Assembly: GCF_051014685.1 (NCBI RefSeq)
Contig: NC_135050.1
Coordinates: 992,001-1,056,000 of the forward strand
Length of the DNA stretch: 64,000 nt
Reading direction: 5' to 3'
Source: Ptiloglossa arizonensis
Taxonomy: Eukaryota > Arthropoda > Insecta > Hymenoptera > Colletidae
This document shows, piece by piece, positions 35,775 to 47,289 of the stretch. The notes under the pieces are model-generated. The model did not search any database, was not told the origin of the DNA, and saw only the letters and a list, made by a program, of their open reading frames with translations. Numbering within the stretch: the stretch's first letter is position 1; every line of letters starts with the position of its first letter. A program made the translations under genes and the position numbers.

Positions 35775-36173
35775 TTAACACGTTCACTGTCACGTCAGTT
35801 TCCATATTTACAAATATCTTCGACGTTGTACTTGTTACTTTATAGTATTGCTGATAACAGTAACGTTATCTAAAACTTTAGAAATATTAAGGTTCGTTTC
35901 TTGTAAGTGCTTTAACGTTAAAACTACCGACGGTGAATATATTTATAAAATAGAAAGAGAAAAGACGAATTAATTTACGAATATTACTTTTCTATTTCAA
36001 TAATTGTCACCGAATATTATAGGGAAAAGTTTCGTTAATAGCTGAATAACTTTGAAAAGAAATTGAAAATGGGTCAAACGATCACTTTGGTAGGTTTAGC
36101 GTTAACAAAACATCGTGAATTTGAAGTGCCGGTGACCGGTGACCGGTGACCATCGTGGTATTCAACGTGTTAA
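35775..36173. mobile_element. piggyBac-like MITE (TTAA-flanked)
   Basis: TTAA at 35775 and again at 36170 flank a 391-bp element. It starts CACGTTCACTGTCACG, and its other end, inverted, reads CACGTTGAATACCACGATGG, followed by three tandem GGTCACC units. TTAA target sites with terminal CAC...GTG fit a non-autonomous piggyBac-type element. There is no transposase frame. Related ends occur at 36786-36822, 43355-43605 and 44048-44085. Confidence 0.65.
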
Positions 36174-36782
36174 AGAAACGTTGAAAGTTTAAACGAAATT
36201 ATCAAACCAAAGATATATTCAGTTCAATGTTGGCATTCGGTTTAATATCGATAATAATGTACATTTCAAATATTATTTAACATTTTTTAGAGACGTTCAT
36301 TACGGACAAAAAATGGATAAATGTCATAATTTGTCCGCAATTATTTTCCGTGTGTCGAATCGCTATGATTTCAACTTCAAATACACCAAATTTCAACACG
36401 GTATACGATGGTACAATGTACTAAACGTATAACAAAACTTTGAAAAGTGTGAGTAAATTATATACTTACAAGCTCGAAAAAAATACTTTTCGAACAAATA
36501 AAAATTTGTAAATATATACTTCGAATAACAGAAGATAACGAGATACACGTAAAAATGTCTATAAAAGCACTACTCCAATGCACTCGCAAAAATAACTCGG
36601 ATAACTAATACTTACCTATATACTTCTGGATCCTGTTACGTATAATTGCAGGCAATTTTTCGAAGTAAAACCTTTCACATAAAATAAACATTTTATCATC
36701 GATACCTAATGTAGTTGTATAGATCCAGATCACTTTCAAAGTTCAATTTAGTCCGGCTAGATTGCTAAAATATCACACTGTG

Positions 36783-36822
36783 TGCCGGTCACCACTGGTT
36801 ATTATGGCATTCAACGTGTTAA
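36783..36822. mobile_element. Isolated right end of the TTAA MITE family
   Basis: GCCGGTCACCACTGG and GGCATTCAACGTG|TTAA match the right terminus at 36128-36173. Its left partner may be the TTAA at 35775, giving a roughly 1-kb element with a nested copy, or may have been lost. Confidence 0.5.
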
Positions 36823-36858
36823 ACAGGACTCTGCGCAAAATTACAGAATCAGGACGCA

Positions 36859-36863
<5 letters not shown>

Positions 36864-36906
<43 letters not shown>
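36864..36906. repeat. AT-dinucleotide microsatellite
   Basis: An uninterrupted (AT)n of about 43 bp. A second simple run, (CTTT)n followed by poly-T, lies at 37094-37129. Confidence 0.95.
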
Positions 36907-36908
<2 letters not shown>

Positions 36909-36949
36909 CTCGGCTAAAAGTCGCGAAATATATTTAACAATATCGTGAT

Positions 36950-37330
36950 CGGTCACGGGAAATCCGATCGCGGGCAAGTCCAAATCCGTGTCGTTGCATT
37001 CGGTGCAATATGCACGCGCTCCAAATTTGGGACGTGACTTCGGGAACGAAAAGACCCAGATTCATCAGGATATCTTTAGCGATCGCCTACCCCCTTTTCT
37101 TTCTTTCTTTCTTTCTTTCTTTTTTTTTTATCCGATGTCTGTCTAATGGAACACGCCGATTTGACGTTCACTTTTGACCTAGATTTAAACGGACGACTTA
37201 TTGGCCGATCAGATTAGACATTCCTTCGTTAATATTCATATTAGACATTCGACCGTACGTTTCGGGCGCCAATAAACGGCTGACATTTCTTTCGCGATAA
37301 TTAATTGCATTTCGGATAATTTATTCTAAC
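36950..37330. promoter_or_regulatory. Candidate enhancer-like island
   Basis: Non-repetitive sequence interrupted by the CTTT run. It has two copies of ATTAGACATTC(C/G) (37214 and 37241), GATAATTAATTGCATTTCGG, TTTTGACCTAGATTT, and a GGTGCAATATGCACGC palindrome. Motif density and contrast with the flanks suggest regulatory DNA. Confidence 0.3.
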
Positions 37331-37334
37331 GTCC

Positions 37335-38550
37335 AGGTATGCATATTAACTTTTCGCCGGTTTGAAACCGGGCTATTCTCGGTAACACGTGAATCTCTTT
37401 TCGATACCGGTTTCGATATTTCGATTTCCTGGAAACGTTCGAATTATTTACGAATACGATAGTTATTGTTTTTAAATGTCTCCCAGCATCCACCTGTACC
37501 TTGAGCCAACGATTCACCGTTTTCGTTTCTATAACGGACGAATTATTTTGTTCGAGACTCGCGAACTGTTCGATCGCTCCGTGACATCGATCTTTTCATC
37601 GTATCTTCCACCATCGGGTTATTTATTTATAAATCTAGTAATTACTTCCATGTTACGATATTTAAAATCGAAAACGTACGGGGATAATAGTATCCTCGTG
37701 CACGTTCAAAAATTGAAATATCCCAAATCGTAGATAGCTTTGTAACTAAAACGATCAGATTTTTTTTTCATACGTCCCTTCGATTCACCGTTGTTTCGTA
37801 TTATCGGTTCGAAGAATATTTATTCGCTTAGATTTAATTTCTATCGTTACGATAAAACCTGTTAGAAAAAGACCACGAGAGACAAAATCGATAAATGTTT
37901 AAACGAACAAACACCGCCGTACAATCGAGCCAATCGTCGGAATGATTATTTTATTTTCATATCATTTTCGCACACGGTGACTGCAAAGAATTCATGCATC
38001 GACGAACGTGGTGTAATAATTCAACGGATCGAAATTTGCGAATTCGTACATTGGCTAATCGTTGAGATTTATTTTCAATTCGCAAATCGAAATTTCACCG
38101 AAAAAGAATTACCTGCAATCGTGTACACGCGTAAATCCGTGTACAAAAGAATGATTCGTAAATTATTTTTATCCCGAGTAGCAAAACCGTTTCGCGCTTG
38201 CGCAAAGCTGTAGAATTTTAGCGAATCTCGCAAGAAGAAGAATCGTTCGTCGATACTCCGTAAGAGAGAATTTAACATTGGTTTCGTTATTACGATATCA
38301 CGAATATTCCACGCAATTAACAAACGGTTTATTACGATACCGAAACATAATTATCAGCGATAGTTCGAGCAACATTCGTCGTGAAAAGTTGCATTGTCAA
38401 TTCGTAAACAATTCACATGGCTTCAGCTAGGAATCCATGCGTATTACATTTGTCGAGAGACAATTTTTCAATTTGTTTTTAATTTTTATCGACCGTTTCG
38501 AACCTGACAACAACAGACGCGTATCTGATACTTTAAAATCGATAATTCGA
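37335..38550. other. No gene seen
   Basis: AT-rich unique DNA; nothing supportable. Confidence 0.6.
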
Positions 38551-38555
38551 TGAGC

Positions 38556-38801
38556 TGCAACGTGTATTTGTATTATATACATTTACGTAATTGTACACGG
38601 ATCCTTCTAGATGTTTTTAATACCGCGTAAAATTACTTTTTCTCCAAAACCACCCAACGAAAGAATTAACGTCAAAGATGCAATACGTATTTGTATTGTA
38701 TACATTTACGAAATTATACACGGATCCCTTTAGGTGTATTTAACGCCGCGAAAATTAGCAATTTGTTCAAAGCCAACCGAGACAAGGATTAACGTCAAAA
38801 T
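38556..38801. repeat. 123-bp degenerate tandem duplication
   Basis: TGCAACGTGTATTTGTATT at 38556 recurs as TGCAATACGTATTTGTATT at 38679. Both are followed by ATACATTTACG, TACACGGATCC and GATTAACGTCAAA. Divergence is moderate. Confidence 0.85.
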
Positions 38802-39389
38802 TTATTGTTTTTTTTTGTTTTTGCTCTCATAAGTATCCAGGATAACCTCGATAAAGGAGTCGAGTTAATTATTTATCAAGGTTGCATTTCGACCGTGAGG
38901 GTGCACGGTCCCTTCGGGTGTGAATCGACCTTCGAAACAATGATCGAGAAGGATAACATCAACGCGAATGAAACGTCGAATAAATTGCACGGTTGTAAAA
39001 ATATAATAGAATCGGAGTTACGTAAATGTGAAAAAATTGTAATTGAAGAATTCTTACGTTTCGCTTCGTCCACTTTCTCGCAGAAAAATCGAACTGTAAT
39101 TTTACACCACGTTGGTAAAATCGGTCGGTTAATTCGAGAGAGCGACACGATTCAAAATATCGTCATCGTATGCATATTTACAATTTTTCCACGACGTAAC
39201 GTCTACCTTTGGAGCGACAAATGGACATACGGTTTTTCGAGTATCGTTCGAGTCGTACCTAGAAACGAGTGTCCAAATTTAATAAATTGTGGCTATCTTA
39301 AATACGGTGAATATAATCACACTTTGTCAACGATATCGTTTTCTCTCCCTGATACACGGGCCCGAGAAACATTCAGAAAAAATTAATCA

Positions 39390-40590
39390 TTTTTTCCGTA
39401 CAAATTGGTAAAATTTTTAATCCACACCCACCGATGCAATTGTGCAGATTGTAAAGGCAAAAATGTTTTATCCTACGAAATTTAAAGCGCACGTTCATTC
39501 GCAAAAGAATGTTTTCTCCCGTGCCACATAAGTCGCGGCAATTGTTTTCGATAAATTCCCATTAATCGGTGTTGGTTGTTTCCCTGAAAAATTTAATGTA
39601 TTTGAAAAGTTTCTGTACAGTGGCCTTCCGAACGTTTGCCCACAATGTGCTAAATTTAGCACACCTCGTGTCTGCCAAACGTTCCGACGCGAAAACACGA
39701 AGCCGGCGTTGAAAAAATTCAAAACGATTCGACGCGCGTGCGTGTAACAAAAATTGCATTTTTCCTCTAGAAAAAATGAAAAATCGTTGACCGAAGAGTG
39801 TCGGTGTAATAACATTTCGATCGCTGCTGCTCTCGAGTATCCTTGGCGCACGCGCAATAAAACACACCGTATACGAAAACTTTTAACGCGGCTCGTTATC
39901 CAAAGTATCCTTTTCGATCTCTGCATGTTTGAAAGATACGATTATTAAAAAATAAATCGTAAAATTCATTCAACGGAGAGTTTCCCCCCGCCGTTGATTT
40001 CACTGGCCGAAAAATTTCGACTTTCTAATTCTATTCCCAAAGAAATCACATTTTTCGGGACGAAGTTTTCGCGCGTTTATTTAATTGCGTTCGGATTGGA
40101 TACGGGTTTTTTTTTTAGAAATGAAAATAGTACAAATTGCAAATATTGTACAATATTGGATTAAGCGCGTTTTGAAGAACTGACTCGAATTGCAAATGTG
40201 AATACGAATATCTGTCGTGCTTATGCGAAATGAAAAAAGCAAACAGCATCTCGATTGGTACGAAAATGGATACATCGCGAATCATGGAAAACAAACTTTC
40301 AGAGATCGAAAGGGCGAGGAGTTCGAATATCGATTTTTTGTGTCCTTTTAACCGTTAGGGTGCTAGAAAAATATAAAAATATGCAAAATAGCAAATTTTA
40401 CTGGAGATTCTCTCCAACTTTGAAAATAAATATCCAGATTATAGAATACGGATGGAAACGGTTTAAAATTATCGTTAGGTTCGCCGCGAGTCGTATACCG
40501 TTCTCTTTAAATGTCTACAACTTCGTTAAGAAAGTATAAAAGAAACGGTGGATTTTTTCAAGCTAAATTACGCAAAAATTGTAAGACATT
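39390..40590. other. No gene seen
   Basis: AT-rich unique DNA. Overlapping - strand frames at 39495-39926 and short frames after 40081 have no domain or splice support. Confidence 0.55.
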
Positions 40591-40596
40591 TTAGCG

Positions 40597-40880
40597 TTGC
40601 GGTTTATACACGTATCTTTCGTCTACGTATCAGGAGTGTACGCAATTGTTTTTCACGTAAAACTGATCAAAATTACAGGTGTTACAATTACCTTCGTTGC
40701 ACTTACGGCACAGAATCGTGATTACGGCTGTTTCGCTTGTCTGGAATGGAGAACCTTAAAAACCATTTCATTAGATACGGACGTGGTCGCAATCAGTTCT
40801 GGAATCGTGAGAAAACATTGAAAATGAAAAATTTGACGGTACATAGAAGATTACCTACTATCGATTACAATATATCGAAG
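40597..40880. repeat. Old dispersed repeat, copy 1
   Basis: Shares with 46190-46420 an ordered set of matches: AAATTACAGGTGTTACA and AAATTACGAGAGTTACA, AACCATTTCATTAGATACG and AACCATTTTATTCGGTACG, then GGAATCGTGAGAAAA and GGAATTGTGAGAAAA. Strongly diverged and non-coding. Confidence 0.55.
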
Positions 40881-41039
40881 ATACTTTTCAATTTCGTACG
40901 AACTCGAGAAAATCCTTTCGCATGGATATTTTCGAGGCCGTGTACTTTCAGAGAATATAAGAAAAAAGAAAGAAAAGAAATCACCATTTCGAAGCCAATT
41001 TCCCAAAATACCCTCTTAATTCATCGAAAGAGTTGACTC

Positions 41040-41650
41040 GCGGTCCGAGCGGAAAAGAAACCCGTTCGAAAATCAGCGCTGGAATTTCCCGTGCTGAAAG
41101 CGTTGCCACGAACGAGCGCTGCTTCGAAACACCGGGAACGAACGCGAGAATAGGCGCGTGTGTGTTCTCTGGATCGGGAAAAAATCGCGAGCGACGTTGT
41201 TCGGCGGCCTTTTATTATCGATCGGTAGCGGTCGAACGGCGCGAAAATATTTTCACCGGGAGAAAGGAAGAAGCGAGAGCCAGACAACCGCGCGCGCGGG
41301 CTGGCACGAAATGACGGACCCATCTTCGTTATCAGTGTACACGCCGTCAATTTTCGTAGGCGCGAATCGGGCAGCCGTGTAATCACTTTAGGTAGCGCTA
41401 ACTTTCGTAGTCTCGCCGAATCGATCCGCGTTCGGTTGGTTCCGACGAACCGGCCGGTAATCCGTGCGCCGCGCTCTCTCTCTCTCGCGTTCCTTCGGCC
41501 GTTCCGTGTATCTTAAAGCGCGCGCGTCGAAGTGGGAGCGAGTGGGAGAGCGAGGGGGAGGGGAACGTGGCGGTGGTGGAGGAGGAGGAGGGGGGGAGAG
41601 AGACCACCCGGCGAACGACGTCGACTAACGATTCCTCGTTCTTTCTTTGT
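41040..41650 (+). promoter_or_regulatory. GC-rich block preceding the ratchet site, possible alternative first exon
   Basis: GC-rich, with purine runs (GGA and GA tracts, 41530-41602) just before the splice motif. If transcription starts here, the GTAAGG at 41656 would act as the donor of an alternative first exon rather than as a recursive site. No TATA or initiator at a convincing spacing was found. Confidence 0.25.
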
Positions 41651-41660
41651 TTCAGGTAAG
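41625..41660 (+). promoter_or_regulatory. Candidate recursive (ratchet) splice site
   Basis: Seen: branch point CTAAC at 41625-41629, a pyrimidine-rich tract at 41631-41652 (CTCGTTCTTTCTTTGTTTC), CAG ending at 41655, and GTAAGG starting at 41656 with no base between. The distance from the branch A to the AG is about 27 nt, which is normal. Known: ratchet points in long insect introns have the consensus (Y)n-N-CAG|GTAAGT and act as zero-length exons. Used after the exon ending AG| at 9732, it would regenerate AG|GTAAGG. A later donor, CAAC|GTAAGTG at 42093, could define a 437-nt exon of the recursive-exon type. Inference: stepwise removal of the long first intron. Confidence 0.55.
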
Positions 41661-41724
41661 GAACAACCGAGAGTTCTTCGCCCTTGAATCGTCGCGGGCG
41701 AACGGGTCGCGTGACTCGGTTCGA

Positions 41725-41746
41725 TTAACCCATTGACAGATTCCGT
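41725..41746. mobile_element. piggyBac-type terminus (fragment)
   Basis: TTAACCCATTGACAGATTCC looks like the TTAA-CCC start of piggyBac-type termini. No matching inverted end was found nearby, so it is a fragment or chance. Confidence 0.25.
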
Positions 41747-41999
41747 CGAGCGATTTAAAAAATTTCCTTCCCCGAACGTGACCCGCGAAATTGCGCGTTA
41801 TGTTTCGCGAAGGTGGAGGTCGAGCGCGTTTCGCGCTCGTAATTTTATACGTCGCGTAACGGGAGCCACGTAACGATTTATTCCACGGATGAGTCGTGAC
41901 CACAAGCCGCCGTGACAGTCGCGCGACAGCGCGGGGTTCGTTCGACGCGTTCGCGCTTACGCGAGTAATCGTTCGGATCTTCGATTTTCGCACGGAGAA

Positions 42000-43090
42000 A
42001 CAGAGTATCGTTGTAGCCTAGTTTTTTTTTTTTCTACGTTTCGCGAATTTTAGAGAAGCTTCCGGAATCGAGGAGCCTTTCTAGAGAGCAACGTAAGTGT
42101 CGTTAATTCATTTCTTGGGAAGGAAGAAGAAACTAATCCGAGTTTAGATTACGTACGAAATCGAATTTCTATCGCCGCGTGTAAGAAAGATTGCGATAAC
42201 CCCAATTGCGTTCTCCGGTCGGAGGATTCTAAAGGACAATGTAAGCGAAAGATCGAAAAATTGGACTTTTCTTGTCGAACGTTCTACGTGCCCAGTGAAG
42301 ACACGGTATACAAGTGCGATTTTACTTTGTAAATAGTTACTATGCCGAAAGACCGCATCACCGGTACGTCCATCGTTTTCGTGGAGACCAATTGAAATAC
42401 CGATACCGATGCAATCTCTACCGAGAAATAGAAAGTACATGGAAAAATATATTTTCGATTTTCTATATTTTGGTATTTCAAATAATTCGTGAACAGGGTA
42501 GTCGTTTGCGGTGCTCGCGGATTGAAACGAGTAGCACATTCGGTTCTTTCTACCGCCAAGATCTGACGCGTACAGATCTTTCTACGTATTTGAATTATTA
42601 CAATTTTAATCGCGTATGTATTGAGCGCGTCGTTCGTAAATAATCCAATTCCGGATAAGTTCTTTCTTCCTGCTAAAAAATGAAATCGTCGACACTAGCT
42701 GCAAAGACTCCTCGATTATCGACGATGATTTTCGCGCGTGAAATGGTTGCGCACACGCGCCCCGAGAAACTGAGCACCGATATCGGGAATTGTACACGTC
42801 GATGGGTTAAACGGACACGGCGAAGAAACGCGCCGAGAACCGATACAGGCACAGGCTTCGGGTTCCGAGCAACAATTTCGAGGGATACAACGGTGAGCGA
42901 TAACCTCTCGCGTCTACTCTATCCTTTTATGCCCTCGGTTCGTTTTAACCAGCGCCGGCCGACATTATACGGTCGATCGAGGTAAGATTGCCAGCTGTAA
43001 CGGGATTATTCCGGGAATAGGAAAAGAAACGGCCTCGCGATTTTTATTAATCGATCGCGAGACACGGCATCGTAGACCGAGAAGCATTTT
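42000..43090. other. No gene seen
   Basis: Contains the donor-like CAAC|GTAAGTG at 42093 and a segment (42325-42385) related in inverted orientation to 22642-22700. The rest is unique. Confidence 0.5.
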
Positions 43091-43095
43091 TCGAA

Positions 43096-43142
43096 GCTGC
43101 TGCTGGTGCTGGTGCTGGTGCTGGTGCTGGTGCTGGTGCTGC
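43096..43142. repeat. Hexanucleotide repeat (GCTGGT)n
   Basis: About seven copies of GCTGGT. It encodes Leu-Val on the + strand and His-Gln on the - strand, where a frame at 42965-43324 results; that frame has no other protein-like content. Confidence 0.95.
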
Positions 43143-43354
43143 CCGCCACCGCTTCCCAGCTGTCGCTCGCGCTCCTTTCGATAGTTTCTTTCCAAAGTAT
43201 TCGCGGTTCCGAATTTTCGTCTACTACTTTGGTTCTTCGTCCCCCTTTGCGCGCCTCTGCACCAACGAATGTCGTCGTTGATCGAATATCGCCTCGAAGA
43301 CACGTTTTCCCGCGATCTTTTCACTAAAAATCACGATTAAATTGCGGTACCATT

Positions 43355-44085
43355 TTAACGCGTTGAATGCAACGCTGATTTTAATAGATTGTTAGTTTTA
43401 ATAAGTTATTTTAATAAGTTTTATCGAACGACAAAACTTATCGAACACCCTAGTACGTGGATTGCTTGTAGCGTGAATCGTATTACGTTGAAATAATTAC
43501 TCGAAATAATCTGTCGTATTTATCTACGATAGATACGTTGATGCGTGTAATCGTGTTTAACGAATTTATCTTACCGGTGACCCCTGTGGCGCTGAAACGC
43601 GTTTCTTCGAATTCGCGTGATTTCCTTATTTTTGAATGAAATCGACCTCGAGGTTTCTCCACGTGAAAGTTTGCCGAGAAAATCACGTCGTGAGTGGGAA
43701 AAAAAAAAATGAACGCTGGAAGAAGCTAGAACTGTGCGACGATTTTTCAAAACGTGTTGCGCAAAACGTTCAAAGAAACTAGGTAGGACAACCGCAAAAA
43801 ATTATACTAAAACGGCCGTGAGATATTGCGAAGAGTGTCCTGGTTTACCTTTTCTTTATTTCGAATGTTTCGATACAATTACCTATATAATTATATAGGT
43901 GTATATTTTGCGCACAAATAAAACTATTTTTACACGTTCTATAGTGCATTAATTTCTGCACACCTTTGTCGTAACAACGGTGGTATTGAACAATTTTCAA
44001 GTATCGATATTTCTTCTAATTATGTGTTTCTACTAATGTTGGCGTAAACGGGCACCGGTGACCCTCGTGGCATTGAACGTGTTAT
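43355..44085. mobile_element. Cluster of TTAA-type MITE ends with a nested TA-type MITE
   Basis: A left end TTAA|CGCGTTGAATGCAACGC lies at 43355. Right ends CCGGTGACCCCTGTGGCG...CGCGTTT (43574-43605) and CACCGGTGACCCTCGTGG...GAACGTG|TTAT (44052-44085) share the termini of the element at 35775. A TA-family hairpin (43385-43452) is inserted just inside the left end. Which ends pair is uncertain. Confidence 0.5.
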
Positions 44086-44206
44086 GAAAGAAAAATCGTA
44101 TACAATTCTATAAATTAGTTACAGACGTTTTTTAACGAAACTGTCCGCAATCTGTAACCAATGACCGAAAGAAATGGTCGATAATACGACCTTTCCATGT
44201 TTCTTC

Positions 44207-44360
44207 TTAACTCTCGCGATATCGGTGTTTGCATGGGTCAAAATGGACCCATAACTTCGCCTCGTATTTTATCGCACATTTTTTCACTTCTAAGGAAAGT
44301 TATCCTCGCGGTATAATTCGCCAGTGAGGATTACTTTGGGTCTAAACAGACCCAGACGTG
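44207..44360. mobile_element. Second TTAA-type element end
   Basis: TTAACTCTCGCGATATCGG followed by the palindromes GGGTCAAAATGGACCC and GGGTCTAAACAGACCC. Such GGGTC...GACCC subterminal palindromes after TTAA are common in short piggyBac-like insect elements. The right end was not located. Confidence 0.35.
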
Positions 44361-44839
44361 GTACGCACAAAACGTAGGTAATATACGGGAACACGATCGA
44401 ATTGAATTCAATCTATAGTATGAGAATAATTTATTTTAGGAACTTTTACAAGGAGGACAACACGGCTCCGTAACAAAAATTATGAAAAATAATTCTTCGG
44501 TAACGTTCGAGATGAAGAGAGCGACTCGACGAATTAAGTTCTGTTGTTTGCGAACGATAATTGCATGTCCCTCATTTTCGCACGATGTGTATTCCCTTAT
44601 GTACCTATAATTCGCAAACGAGGCATTTAATCCGCGTTTCACCGCAAAATATGCGTATTGATTATGTTCTATATCCCATGGCATCGATGTTACGGGAAGC
44701 TCCGTTACAATATCCGAAACATCGGAAAACATACTTTCTTCGAGTAAATATTTGAAAATATAATCGATCGAGTGCACTTACCTGTAAATATCAATTCTGC
44801 GTACCTTTTACCAAGTGTATCCCAACACGCAACTTTTTA

Positions 44840-45518
44840 AGGGGGGACACCACCCTAGCGAGTTAAAAAAATCGAATTCTTTTCTCTTATTTTCTTAAAG
44901 TTTAAAGTGCGTAGAACGTTACGTCGAAAGATATTTCAAAATTCAAGTATTTAGCGAAGTTGCAGCGATAAATAAACTTGTTTTACGTTTTTCTCAAAAC
45001 TATACTTTTCAACCGGACACGAAATCTCCGCAACCACGCATCCGATTTGGTTCAAATTTTACAGAGATATTCTGCACAGAGTATTCTACGATGTAGCCTA
45101 CGATTTTTTTAATACGATAATTATTTAATTTTTTATAAACGTTTAGAGTCGTGTTTTTTTTCCCCGATAAAAACGACTGTTTTATCTTCGAACCTCGACC
45201 GTTTCTACAATTATTTAAATTCTCGAAAAATCGTCCGCTACATTTTAGATAATAGTCTCTGGTTTACGAATCGATAACACTTTTTTATTTCAAACCTCCC
45301 AGTTCTTGCGAACTGTAGCGGCCAACGAACAATGTTTCATCGGAAGAGGTTCTGAGAATAGCGAATAATTTCGCCATTTTGTACGATTTTTACCTTTACA
45401 AAATTGTAAAACGAAACTGAAAGTTATATTCATACTCTCCGAAAAAGACTACATTTTTCATTAGAAAAACATTCGCAAAATTTACTCATTTTTTGACGTC
45501 TCGAAGCGGTGTCTACCC
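44840..45518. mobile_element. PIF/Harbinger-like MITE, copy 2 (679 bp)
   Basis: It starts AGGGGGGACACCACCC and ends GCGGTGTCTACCC, flanked by TTA on both sides, and aligns with 24764-25305 over most of its length in the same orientation. It retains about 130 bp near the left end that copy 1 lacks. The copies differ at roughly 10-15 percent of positions, so both are old. No transposase. Confidence 0.75.
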
Positions 45519-45735
45519 TTAACTCTCTTACAAAGAAACATTCATTTCTTGCAAAAGCTTTTGTTTCGCGCATTGGATCATTGATGCTACAATTATGCTT
45601 CACTCGGTGCACAAACGCGTATCTTTATTTACGTAGCCGATGAACGAACTTACCATTCGTCGCTAAATGTCTTCGTAATAAGTATGAAAATCGCGAGGCA
45701 GTGTAAACACAAATTCGCGAACGATTGCTCTCCAA

Positions 45736-45873
45736 GGTGCGGACTTCGAAACTTGTGCGTCGAGTTACAAACTCGAAAGTTACGCATCGAGTTACAGACT
45801 TCGAAAGGTGTGCATCGAGTTACACACCTACTTCAAAAGTTGCGCGCAAAGTTACCGACCTCGAAAGTGGTAC
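45736..45873. repeat. Minisatellite, unit about 28-32 bp, 4-5 copies
   Basis: Recurring GCRTCGAGTTACA-(N)-ACTTCGAAAGKTG units, degenerate. Two overlapping + strand frames here repeat ELQT- or VT-type residues only because of this array. Confidence 0.8.
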
Positions 45874-46189
45874 ATTGGTGGACAGATTCCAACGATTCGA
45901 ACCATGAACCGTGTAAACGTAATTTGCCGCTATTGGAATAAAATAGCGGAACGTAAACAATCAGGAACGTTGGAAACGATAACGCGAATTTCTCCAGAAT
46001 GCAATTCCAAGAGGTTACAATCTCGAAGGAAGACACTTCTGGATCTACCGCAAATTTAAATTTTGAAAATTGAGTTTCGAAAAATCTACTTTAGAGATAA
46101 TCTTGTCTATTGCAATTTTCTAAATATTTTTCGCTATTCGATCGAACGAATACATTTTCGTATCGGGTTTGTACAGATATCTCGAGATT

Positions 46190-46420
46190 GTGCAATTTCT
46201 TTCGCGTAAAAATAATGAAAATTACGAGAGTTACAGGTTACGTAGATACCTTTCGTTAAAAATGTCTTCGTGGTTGCCACGATTCCAACCGTTCTGCTTA
46301 TTCGAAATAAAGAAACTCAAGAACCATTTTATTCGGTACGAATGTGGTTATAAACAATATTGGAATTGTGAGAAAATATTGACCGCGAAAAGTTTGACGA
46401 TATTTCGAAATTGGACCATC
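46190..46420. repeat. Old dispersed repeat, copy 2
   Basis: The partner of 40597-40880. The order of conserved blocks is preserved and no coding frame is shared. Confidence 0.55.
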
Positions 46421-46984
46421 GATATTTTTCTCTTCATCTTTAATGTGCTGAAAAAAAATTGTAAAAAAAGGAAATTTTGAAAATTCCGATACGGGTTAAT
46501 GACACGCGTGTTGCGCATTTTTTTTTTTTTTTTTTCAAATTTAGTGACAATCGATCGACCAGAATTCAAGATATCGGTGACAATCGTTCGGAAAAATGTA
46601 GTTTCGAGGTAATTCTGGTTTTTCGTATCGAACGTGTACGTTTAGCCCAGGTGGTCGACACATCGATACAGCGGTGTATCGATTTCCATAAAATGTCCTT
46701 TTCCCAGTTACGAGACGGATATTTCTTTCTTTGCCTCCTTTTTTTTATGGAAAACTGGTACAAAACTAATATGAAACTGGCAGATAAATCGCACACCCGG
46801 AGCTTTGCTTTGCTCGGCGATCGAAGCTAAACCGAACGAAAGCTTCGATGTATACGTAGATCGACCTAACGGAATCGAAAGGGGAACTAAAATTCCTTTT
46901 CAAAATCGGAACCCTCCGATAACAAAAACCGAGAATCATTTTAGGGAAAATGTACAAAGATTCCTTCCTTCTGAGTGCTCGTAC

Positions 46985-47275
46985 GTTGATCAATTTTGCA
47001 AATCTGGCGATATTCTTCGGCAGAAATATTTTCGAGTGCACGTATTTTGAGAAAAGAAAAAATTATAACGAATAAACACGTTCGTAATTCGATCGATTTT
47101 GCGAATTCGTCGATATTCTCCGAGGGAAATTTTGTCCAGGGTATGTATTTCGAGAAAATGTAATCAAAGAAAAGATGAATTAAAACGTTTCGTAGCTTGG
47201 TTAATTTTTGCGAATCCGAGGAGAGAATTTTCGAGGGCATTGGTCGTTATAGGTACTTTGAGAAAATGAGATGGA
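46985..47275. repeat. Degenerate tandem repeat, about 106-bp unit, 2.7 copies
   Basis: GATCAATTTTGCAAATC (46988), GATCGATTTTGCGAATTC (47090) and GTTAATTTTTGCGAATCC (47199) each precede a TTCTYCGAGGGMAA-like block and TTTGAGAAAA. Confidence 0.75.
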
Positions 47276-47289
47276 AAAGAAATGAATTT

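Noticed and set aside
38805..39386. 193-codon + strand frame
   Set aside because: The best-looking frame outside repeats, but it has no recognisable domain, mixed third-position usage like the background and no splice context, and about one frame of this length is expected by chance in 64 kb.
44770..44783. ATTTACAG|GTAAGTG on the - strand as a second ratchet site
   Set aside because: The CAG|GTAAGTG core is perfect, but there is no pyrimidine tract before it and no - strand gene in view.
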